From Yponomeuta sedellus (taxonomy: Eukaryota > Arthropoda > Insecta > Lepidoptera > Yponomeutidae): DNA of 64,000 nt. Shown piece after piece: positions 30,991 through 42,900 of this stretch (within the stretch, counting starts at the first letter, position 1; the number at the start of each line of letters is the position of its first letter). Where the stretch lies: assembly GCA_934045075.1 (NCBI GenBank), contig OW203740.1:17745878-17809877 (forward strand), written 5' to 3'. The notes beneath the pieces were generated by a model, which was given only the letters and a program-made list of their open reading frames with translations, was not told where the DNA came from and searched no databases. The position numbers and the translations under genes were made by a program.

Positions 30991-33900
30991 GTAAGACCTT
31001 TATACAGAACATGATTATCATACGTGGATCATTGGTTCATTGACAAAGTCAATCGCAGGGTACAGCTAAATTTAAACACATGCGACGACGTAGAAAACAC
31101 GAGAAATACGAATTTGAACAACAAAGCGGCGTCAATGAACCGCTATAATATATATTTGGCTGTGTTTCTTCTCTGAGCAGTGACATAGCAACTGTGGGCT
31201 TACAAATACTATAAAATTCATAACTACAGTCTCCTGCATTAAGCAACCCATAGCTTTCATTTTAATCGTCACTAAAACAACGCTTTCAAATTGAAGTGGC
31301 GTTTGAGGAAAGTTAGAAACGGCATCAATTGCCAAAGCATACAGGGTTCAATGACAAGTCATTGTTGTGTCATCAGTTTTCGAAATATATTTTTATCATT
31401 GCGTATTTTGCGCATTCAAATCAAAGATTAGATTAGAACTCTTTATTGTACACACTAGAAAACAAAATACATAAAAAGGCTTACATATCTAACTATTGCC
31501 ATATACAATTATTGCCATATTGCCATAGCCTTTATTTCTTGACTTTTGCTTACTATAAAACTAGTTTTAAACAGTTCATATTGTCACTAGCACTGAAACT
31601 CGTCAAGTTGTCTCTCGACATAGGCCTCCTCCATGTTTTTCCACATCGCCCTATCCAATGCTGCTCTTCGGAAGTTTGGTGGCAAATCATCCTCCCATCG
31701 TTTGTGTGGACTTCCTCTCCTCCTTATCCCATCTCTTGAGTAATATTCTGTGATTCTTTTGGTCCATTTCTCTGTTTTATCTCTCAGCATGTGACCTGTC
31801 CATCTCCACTTTAACTCTCTTACTTTGGTGATGATGTTGGTAATTTTAGTTATTTCTGCTATATCTCTGATCCTTTGCTTGTCATTTAGTCTAACATTCA
31901 ACATACTTCTTTGCATGGAGTTTTGACATACTTGAAGTTTGTGTTCTAGTGATTTGGTGAGGGACCAGGTTTGGCATCCATATGTTATGATCGGGAGGAT
32001 ACAGGTGTTGTAAAACTTACTTTTTTCTGCAATAGGCACATGTTTGTTCTTCATGATTTCTTTGAAAGACCAGCATCTTTTCCAACCAAGAGTTACTCTG
32101 CGTTCTATTTCCTTTTTCATTGAGTCTTTAGGTGAAATAAGTTGTCCCAAGTAGACATATTCTTCCACATATTCTATGTCTTTTCCATCTAGTGTGATTT
32201 GGTCTTTGTTTCCATTTGTCATAAGTTTTGTCTTCTCTTTATTCATTGTCACACCTACTTTTTTGCTTTCTTTTGCCAATTGTTGGATCATATTTTGGAG
32301 GGAGTTTGAGTCTTCTGCAAATAGTACAATATCATCTGCAAATCTAAGGTGTTGTAATCGGCTACCATTTATGTTGAGCCCATAGTTGTCCCATTCTATG
32401 TTCCTGAATATTTCTTCCAGTATTGCCGTAAATAGCTTTGGGGACAGGGGGTCTCCCTGTCGGACTCCTTTTTCGATTTTGAATGGTTCACCTTCTCTCT
32501 CTAGCTGGATTTTTGCACTACTATTTTTATAAATTTGCAAGATGAGTCTGATGTATTCCTTCTCCACACCTTGTTTGGACAAGGCTTCCCAGAGTTCTGT
32601 ATGTATTATTGAGTCAAACGCCTTGTTGTAGTTGTCATATTTTTTAAAAAAAGAAAAAATATTTTGTTTATATATTTTATGTTGGTATTATTTTATAAAG
32701 AATATATTGGTTAGGTTAGCTTATTTAAGTTACGTTTAATTTGGTTGAGTTCAGATTGAACTTTCAATTAAGGCGAGGCTCTTCTTGATGTTCAATAAGA
32801 ACCCACTTTTAGAGGAATGTTTAGCACTGACCAAATGAAATGCAAATAAATAGAAATATAAGAGAAACAGCTTATTAATTTAACCCCTCTACTATAAAAC
32901 AATTAGAAGATAGGCTGAAAAAAATAAACAAATTAGAACTCGGGCGCCAGGCCAGCACTAAAAGAAGATACCGTTGATAGTAGTAGGTAAAGCGCTTGGG
33001 TTTTAATCTCAAGGCGGGCATGAATTGAGTCTGCTGAAGGAGATCAAAGAAACTAGTTTAATGTTTAAATATCTATATATTGCAAGATCTTACATATGGC
33101 TTAAGGCCGCTCACCATGGAGGTTTAAAATTTATAACATAGCAGGTTAAGTGGCTGTAGGTATCACCAGGTCAGTAGTCAAGTCGCTCCACCCCTCAGAA
33201 AGTCAAGTAGCGAGGAAGTCAGTCAATGTGGAAACTTAACCACTAGCCGTTAGATCCTAGTGAAAATTTATGATAAACAACACAATAACTTGGTGAATTA
33301 TCTGAAACCCTAAGGAAGTTCTAATAAAGTTAAATTTAGCCAAAACTACTTATTTTAGATTTGTACCGAAACTACTTGTTTTAAATTTGTACCAAAACTA
33401 CTTATTTTAAATTTGGACCGAAACTACTTGGATTATCGCTTTCAAGTTATTTAAAGTATAGAGGGCATCACCTCTGGGAATGCTTCTCTCCGCAGAAAAT
33501 TAATAGGAAACATACCGGATAACATAGGGAATATATAAAACATCTGGATGGAACCTGCGGACGTCCAACTCTGGGTACTCAGGAACCCGCAGTCCTCACC
33601 ACTCTTCGGCTCAATCCCGAAGCATTATGTAGTAATTAGGAAATTTCGAATGGCAGAATATTTATTTATAATAATAAAAAAAAAACCCGACTAGAAAGTC
33701 TGAAAAAGAAAACAAACCTACGATTAACATCATGGCACTTCTAGCAAAGGAATTCGAATGAATTTATTTGGTACGGGACGAAAAATGCCCTAACGCAATT
33801 AAAGAAAAATCAAGAACACTCACCGAGTTTCTTTAGGTTAAATATAACGACGATACTCCATTGTCGTTAATAGTTTATATAAAATTCTGTAAGAGAAAAT

Positions 33901-36900
33901 GTGCACTTTTAGGTTACTACGTAAAAATATTATGTAATTCGATCGAAAATCGCTTTTATTTCCTAGCGAATCCTTGAAATACTTACTATAGAAAAAGATC
34001 AAGACATGTGCCGTCTATATTTCCGGGGACATGGAGGAAAAAGCCCGAAAACCTGCAAAGGCACGCCAACGTCAATATTTTATATTCGACACAAAACCCA
34101 AAAATAATGATGGAATCGAGTAAATCCACTCACCGGGAAGAAGAATAATATGGTGATCGGTCGCTAGATACGCCGATCACAAAAATAGGAACGGCTTACG
34201 CCGTCTATCTCGAGATCAACCACTTTGTTCCATTGTGGTGTCTCGTATGAAGACTTCAACGAACGTCAAAATGTCGTTGGATAATGTTTTTTTTAAAAGG
34301 GCCTATTCACGATCCAAAAAGAACAAAACACGTCACTACGCGAACTTCCGCTTTAAAACAGAGATTAAATAATCTATGTTCCTCCACAGAACCTACTCAA
34401 AATAAGGTTCGATAGGGTAACCCTAAGAAAAGTACTACTACCTGTCAAAACAGGTAAACAAATGTATCGTGTAAATAGAAAGAATCCAAAAACTGGCTTA
34501 AAGCCAATGTAGCGAAAATACAACGCTACATCACACCCCACCCCAGAAAAATAAAGACTGAAAGTCTTTATGAAAAACTTCAAAGTATGAAAAAGAAAGC
34601 TAATAATGAAAATCTTTACCACCAGACGGACACAATCGTCGCTGACTTTAAACCTCCATAGGAAATAAAAATAGGAATAAACAAAAAACTCTAATACAAT
34701 AATAAGTATGGTATATTAGAAAATATTGAAGATCAAAACGGCAAACCCGTCGCTGAGACGATCTTCCACGTATGTATAGAAATTGGAATCATATGCAGAA
34801 TTAGAATTATGAAATGGAACGGAGTAAATGGAATACGCTATATGCGTGCATGATAGGAGATCAGTTAGACACATTCGTCGCTGACTCAAAAACTTCACCA
34901 AAACTCAACATCCGTAAAGTAAATAAAAAACTAGATAAAATTCAGTTAGACACCATCGTCACTGACTTTAAGAATAATAACCCCGTAGAAAAACTATTTT
35001 AAGTTCAGTTTGGCACCCTCGCCACTGACTCTTAAAAAAACTAAACCTAAGAAAAACTATTTTAAGTTCAGTTTGGCACCCTCGCCACTGACTCTAAAAA
35101 ACTAAACCTACCGAAGAACCATTTGAAGTTCAGTTAGGCACCCTCGCCACTGACTCTAGTTGAAATGCATAGGACAAATCTAGAAAAAGAATCGCCCCTG
35201 AAACAAACACCAACCCCGATGAGTCTAAAAGTAGAACATCACCTTTCAAAATAAACCCCAATAAAATGAAGATAAGAGACTACGTGACTGGAACAACAAA
35301 ACACCAGACTTCCATGCACGGAGCTCAGTATATGGTATGAATGTTTATTACAGCTTTATAATCTAAGCTGTAACAAAAAGGTGGAACGATGTGACTGGAA
35401 CAACAACCTACCAGACTTCCACGCACAACGACCAAAAAAGTAAGATGAAACAATGTGACTGGATTAACAACCTTCCAGACTTCCATGCACAAAGTCCAAA
35501 TATGTATGTGTAAACTAACTCAATACCTAGAGCAGCTACGAAGAATATCCATCGTGACTGGACCAACAACTACCAGACTTCCACACACGATGTAAAGAAT
35601 ATGTTATGGTATGTATGAGAGACCAAAGCCTCAAAAGGTTTTATTGCAACCCTCTACAATCCGGAGAGTGCAATAAATGTTGGTTGATCAGACAACGCCG
35701 TCCAAAACGAAGCTGATACAACAAGGGAATAAGTCAAAATCGAGAATGTATGTATGTGTCAAATCCGAGGTTCTTTACAACTTAAACTACGGTGACTAAA
35801 ATTAAGGTATGTATAGATAGTTAGCTTAAATATTTATATGGACAATATGATTAGCTAGACAGCTAAATTAGAGAGAGGTATGCAGAATATAAAATTTTAT
35901 ACATCTTACTCATAAAATTTTATACATAAATATAATATACAAAAACTTTCTTATAGTGTTTTAATTTAGAATGGGAATTTATTTAATCCAAAATGTCCTA
36001 AGTATGGTAAATATTAAATTTGAAATTAGTAATTGTAAATAGAGTATTTTTCTTACATTCTTTCTCTTTCATAGGGCAATATTCCTTTCATACAACATTC
36101 ATCATCTTTACAAAATCACCTTCTCTATCAAAACCCGTACCCTAATATTGCAAATACTAATAGTCCGAAAAGGTTAAAAGGAAAATAAATTTTAAACTTT
36201 AATTATGTCTTTAACGTGAAAACGACCAACTTTCCCATTAGGAAGATTCTTTAAAACATACACGTTATTTGAAATTTTATTTACGACTTTACATTTAATA
36301 AACTTAGGAGCCAACTTAGCAGAAAAATAATAAGCAGCATTAGATTGAACAAAGTTACGCCTCCAAACAATATCACCTACACTTTAAGAAACCACCCTAC
36401 GACCTTTATTATAGTTGGCCGCGTTACGCTTATATGCGTCCAACAAAGAAGAAGAAACCTTCTCAAAAATGTCTTTGAGAATGGATAAAGAATCAGCAAA
36501 GGTTTGCCTAGTAGAAAAATCAATGGTATCTAAATCAAAAGAATCATTGAATCGATGCAAAGAAGCGGCAATTATCAGTTCTCTACCGAACATCAAAAAA
36601 TTCGGAGTAAAATCCGTAGCTAAATTAACACTATTGTTCAAAGCCAACTGAACATGAGGAAGAAATTGAGACCATCTTCTATGATCATCTCTAACAAAGC
36701 AGGATATACAAGTTTCAATAGTTTGATTATACCTCTCAACAGGATTATTCTGAGGAGTATATAAAGTATTATAAAATATTTTATTTATATTATATTGATG
36801 TAAAAAGTCTACAAAATTTTTAGAAATGAACTGTGAACCGTTATCGCAAACAATGACCTTGGGAACCCCAAACTTCAGGAATACATCTTTTTCAAGGAAC

Positions 36901-39900
36901 TTTACTACGGCGCGAGTTGTAGCATTGACCAGCGGGAATATCCAGCAATACTTGGTAAACACATCTACTACAGACAAAATATAACGATGACCAGAATATG
37001 TACGAGGTAAAATTCCAATAATATCAATAGAAAGCATCACCATAGGGCGATCAACAGTTTTAGGATTTATCATTGTACCAAAAGGTGGAGAATTAGAGTG
37101 CTTATAAGCTTTACATGTATCACAAGAATTGATAAATTTACGAACATCATCAAACATTTTAGGCCAAAAATAGTGAACTTTTAATTTATTTAAGGTTTTA
37201 TGAATACCTAAATGACTTGAATTTACATCATCATGATTATTTCGAATAGTATCCAAAATGTTTTCTTTAGGAATAACAATTTTCCAGTCTAAATTTGAAT
37301 TTAAAGAATAATTTGCTTTGCAATATTTATATAGTATTTCGTTTTCAACTGTATAATTTTTAAAACGTACAGGATATTTTTGACAATTTATGAAAATATT
37401 TCTATACCAAACATCTGTTATTTCATCATCAGGTGCAACGATTTGTACTTCATCAACAAAAAGTGAAGCCACTTCAATTCTAGAAAGCGTATCAGGAACC
37501 ACATGTAAAGAGCCTTTTTTATGCATAATGTCAAATGTAAATTGCGAAATTCTAGCAGCCCAACGAGCTAAGCGTCCACTAGGATTGCTTAAACCGAGTA
37601 ACCATTTTAAACTAGCATGATCTGTAATAACAGTAAATTTCATGCCTTCAATATAAGGTCCAAAATGTTCAATTGAATCTAAAATTGCCAAAAGTTCTCT
37701 TTCAGTTGTACTATAATTTTGCTCACACTTAGATAAAGCTCGAGAATAAAACGCAATAGGATGTTGAGAATGATCGTCATCTTCTTGACTTAGAACACTT
37801 CCAATGCCTACAGAACTAGCATCACAATGTAAAAAGAAAGGCTTCTCGAAATTAGGACATTGTAAAACAGGGGATGATACTAATGATTGTTTTAAAGCAA
37901 CAAATGCATTTTCAGCTTCAGAGTTCCAAATAAGTGAATGTTTTGAATTTTTACTACCACCAGTCAAACGTGTCACTTCATGAGTTCGAAATCGAGTTCG
38001 ACCGGTCCTTACAAGTTTTTTGGACAAGATGCCTCGACAAAAGGGTTACATTTATCACATTCTAAAGCGGTGACTCCTTGTTTACGGCAACGAAAACACA
38101 CTATGCCAAGGAATTCTTTACAGAATTTGAAGTGATGACCAGTCTTTTGACACTTCATGCAAATCACTTCAGATTGTACCACATTCGTGTTCGAGGAAAA
38201 ATTAGATTTGTTGGAAACATTTGAAATTTTGGAAATATTTGGAAATTTGGAAATAGTTGAATTTTTTGAAATATTTGCGTTTTTTGAAATGTTAGAAATA
38301 CTTGTCAACACGGGAGCAGGGGGCAAAAATTGCTCAACCTCTCTACCGAGCCTAGTTAAGGAATCTAGTGAAGTTATATTCCGACCAATGAGATGAACGG
38401 CGTATGTAGGCAAAATGTTGTGACGAATTATTTCGAACAATGTAAGAAAACCAAGAGGATTCGATAAATTGTTGTTGAGATAGGAAATTTCAACAATAAA
38501 ATTCGCTAAACTTTCCGTAGGTAATTGTTTACGAGTGCGTAACGCAAGTTCGGTTTGGTAATCAAAATCAAGCTTATCAAATTGTTTGAGAAGTTCCACT
38601 TTTAAAGTAAACCAAGAGTGAACTCGTTCACGAATTGTTCTGTACCATTGTAACGCGATACCGTCTAACACCTCAGTAAATGCCCTGACAATTAAGTCGC
38701 TGTCAACGTCTCGTGCAAGACGAAACTCCTCCAGTCTCTGTATGAATTCTCTGACGCAAGTCGAACCGTCAAATTTTAACTTTGATTTAGTCAAGTCAAC
38801 ATATTTATTTAATTTAGTTTGAAATAAAGCAGTATTTGCATAGTCAGCTCGAGTAACGGAGCTGGAATTCACATTCGCATCAGCAGCTAAAGGAACAGTT
38901 ACATCAATCATGTCCAAATGAGGATGATTCTCTAAAAGGTTTAAACTCTCAGGTTCAGATGTGACAATATTTAAAGTTTGAGTAGCCATATTGTTAGAAA
39001 CTACCCGCTCGTCCCTAGAAACGAAGTTCTTATCAGACCCTTCCATTATAAAAATTAGGTCCCAAAAATACACCACTTAAAGCTAGCACACAGTTCAAAG
39101 CAGTAAAAAAGTAACAGCGAAAACTGTTAAAATAAAGTTATAGCATTATAATTATAACAGTAGAGAACCTTAATTAACAACTAAGTTGCTAAATATGTAT
39201 GTATGAAAATATGAGAGAATATAGCGATAATACAAGCAGTCCAAGTAAACAATGTTTAAACCTCCCAAAGCAGAACTCAGGAAAAAGAAAGCATTTAAAT
39301 ATTGTATGGTATGCATGAATGTAAAAAATATTTAAGTATGGTATAAGGTATTTCAAATATAATAAGCAGAAAGAATTTCAAGCATACTATGTAGGAAGAA
39401 TTAAGAATTTCAAGTAAAATATGCAGGCAGAATTAAGAATTTCAAGTATAAATGCAAAAAGAATTAAGAATTTCAAGTCCCTGTTCGCTTGGCGACAATT
39501 GTAATAATTTTAAAAAAAAAAAGAAAAAAATAAAAATATTAGAACTCGGGCGCCAGGCCAGCACTAAAAGAAGATACCGTGGATAGTAGTAGGTAAAGCG
39601 CTTGGGTTTTAATCTCAAGGCGGGCATGAATTGAGTCTGCTGAAGGAGATCAAAGAAACTAGTTTAATGTTTAAATATCTATATATTGCAAGATCTTACA
39701 TATGGCTTAAGGCCGCTCACCATGGAGGTTTAAAATTTATAACATAGCAGGTTAAGTGGCTGTAGGTATCACCAGGTCAGTAGTCAAGTCGCTCCACCCC
39801 TCAGAAAGTCAAGTAGCGAGGAAGTCAGTCAATGTGGAAACTTAACCACTAGCCGTTAGATCCTAGTGAAAATTTATGATAAACAACACAATAACTTGGT

Positions 39901-42900
39901 GAATTATCTGAAACCCTAAGGAAGTTCTAATAAAGTTAAATTTAGCCAAAACTACTTATTTTAGATTTGTACCGAAACTACTTGTTTTAAATTTGTACCA
40001 AAACTACTTATTTTAAATTTGGACCGAAACTACTTGGATTATCGCTTTCAAGTTATTTAAAGTATAGAGGGCATCACCTCTGGGAATGCTTCTCTCCGCA
40101 GAAAATTAATAGGAAACATACCGGATAACATAGGGAATATATAAAACATCTGGATGGAACCTGCGGACGTCCAACTCTGGGTACTCAGGAACCCGCAGTC
40201 CTCACCACTCTTCGGCTCAATCCCGAAGCATTATGTAGTAATTAGGAAATTTCGAATGGCAGAATATTTATTTATAATAATAAAAAAAAAACCCGACTAG
40301 AAAGTCTGAAAAAGAAAACAAACCTACGATTAACATCATGGCACTTCTAGCAAAGGAATTCGAATGAATTTATTTGGTACGGGACGAAAAATGCCCTAAC
40401 GCAATTAAAGAAAAATCAAGAACACTCACCGAGTTTCTTTAGGTTAAATATAACGACGATACTCCATTGTCGTTAATAGTTTATATAAAATTCTGTAAGA
40501 GAAAATGTGCACTTTTAGGTTACTACGTAAAAATATTATGTAATTCGATCGAAAATCGCTTTTATTTCCTAGCGAATCCTTGAAATACTTACTATAGAAA
40601 AAGATCAAGACATGTGCCGTCTATATTTCCGGGGACATGGAGGAAAAAGCCCGAAAACCTGCAAAGGCACGCCAACGTCAATATTTTATATTCGACACAA
40701 AACCCAAAAATAATGATGGAATCGAGTAAATCCACTCACCGGGAAGAAGAATAATATGGTGATCGGTCGCTAGATACGCCGATCACAAAAATAGGAACGG
40801 CTTACGCCGTCTATCTCGAGATCAACCACTTTGTTCCATTGTGGTGTCTCGTATGAAGACTTCAACGAACGTCAAAATGTCGTTGGATAATGTTTTTTTT
40901 AAAAGGGCCTATTCACGATCCAAAAAGAACAAAACACGTCACTACGCGAACTTCCGCTTTAAAACAGAGATTAAATAATCTATGTTCCTCCACAGAACCT
41001 ACTCAAAATAAGGTTCGATAGGGTAACCCTAAGAAAAGTACTACTACCTGTCAAAACAGGTAAACAAATGTATCGTGTAAATAGAAAGAATCCAAAAACT
41101 GGCTTAAAGCCAATGTAGCGAAAATACAACGCTACATAGTCCACAAAAGCTAGGTAGTATTGCTTTTTATACTCATTGTACTTTTCTATTACTTGACGAA
41201 CTACATGAATGTGATCAGTTGTTGAGAAGTTTCTTCGAAAACCTGCTTGCTCTATTGGTTGGTTAGAGTCTAGAACTGATGTTATACGACTAAGAATGAT
41301 TTTTGAAAACACTCTATATATGTTAGTCATAATGCTTATAGGCCTGTAATTGCTAATCATGTTCTTGTGTCCTTTTTTATGAAGTAATATAATAGTTGAT
41401 TTTGACCACTGTTCTGGTATTGTCTCGTTATTTATGACTTCATTAAATAACTTTACTAAGTGTGGGCAGATCACCTCCATAGTTCCTTTTAGTATTTCAT
41501 TGCTTATTTTATCTTCACCTGGGGCTTTGTCATTTTTTTGAGATAATATTGCAGCTCTAACTTTGCATTCTATGATGGGTGGTATGTCCCAGTCTATGTC
41601 TTCTGGTTCTTTATACACTGTGTCGCTACAGTTCTTATACAGATCGCGGTAGAAGTTTGTGGCAATGTCCAATATTCTTGATCGTGAACTTGTTATTTGT
41701 TGTTTGTTTTCTGTTTTCATATTTGGTATCCAAGGTGTTGCTTCTTTTAGGTTCTTCCAGGCTTTCTTCACACCTCCTGTCTTTTTTATTTTATTTCTTA
41801 TGATTTCAATTTTTTTCTTTTTGCGGTGATTTCTTATTTTCTTGGATATGTCTGCTAATTTTCTCTATTTCTTTGATGTTATTTTTTCTGTTTACAAATA
41901 GTTCACGTCTTTGGTTTATTAGTATCCTGGCTTCTTCTCCTAGTTTGTCTTTCTTTTGAGAGTAGAGGTATTTGTGATTCATTTTCTTTAGTTTTTGTTC
42001 CAATATGTTGTATGTGACCTGAACGGGCTTTTCTTCTGTTTGTTTATCAATGTCTTTTTCCAGTTCCTCTAAGTATGTGTCAGGTATTGGTAATATTACT
42101 TTACAGGTTTTGGGTCTGATGGTCTTTCTGTTGATTTTTGGGCTTTTATTACACTATTTTTATTTTTAATGCACTAACCCGTGCTAAGGGCTTTTACTCA
42201 AAATTTTTCCTCTCACCATGCGATGGTTAGTGTTAAAGTTGAGTTTGTTTATAGTGTCTACATCAACAAATGTTTTAGGTTTATTTGTAAGGATGAAGTC
42301 TATTTCGTTAAAAGTTTTTCCATCTGGTGATGCCCAGGTCCACTTTTTGCTGATTTTATTTTTATAAAAACTGTTCATAATTGAAAGATTGTGTTCTTGT
42401 GCAAAGTTTATTAATCTCTGGCCATTTTTATTACGTTTCCCAGTGCCAAATTTTCCAATGGTATTCTCTTCATCTGTTAGTTGTTTCCCTATTTGGGCAT
42501 TGAAGTCTCCCATTACTATAAGGTGTTTTCCTGCTTTACTCATTACAATGTCAAGGTCTTCATAGAATTGTGTTTTTACTTCATCTGGGGCTTGTTCCGT
42601 TGGGGCGTATATCTGTATAATGGACCAACTTTGCTTGTATCCTGATATTTTTATGTTTAAGAGTGCTATTCGGTCTGACTGGCCATAAAATTCTTCTATA
42701 TTTTGCTTCATATTTTTCTTTACTAAGAATCCAACTCCATACATTCCCTGTTGCACACCCTTGTAGTACAGTATAAAGTTTTCATGCTCTTCGACTTCTT
42801 CACCAGCTCTGCGGACTTCAGGTTTGTGGATTTTTGGAGGTGCTTGCAATATGTGGCGGTGTTGTTTCCAGTGGACGTTTATTTGGGTTATAAGAGTCTT

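Larger units (their letters stand above)
32633..41136 (-). mobile_element. Ty3/gypsy LTR retrotransposon, internally deleted
   Basis: Ends TG...CA and is flanked by TAGT (32629-32632, 41137-41140). On the - strand the order is 5' LTR (41136-39500), primer-binding region, gag (39076-38009), RNase H-integrase (38027-36384), a non-coding repeat region, polypurine tract and 3' LTR (34530-32633). Protease and reverse transcriptase are missing: gag runs straight into RNase H. No envelope frame. The LTRs look identical apart from one base noticed and one length difference, so the insertion is young. Confidence 0.9.

Noticed and set aside
36415..36651. + strand ORFs opposite the gypsy integrase and gag
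   Set aside because: Shadows of the - strand pol and gag frames.
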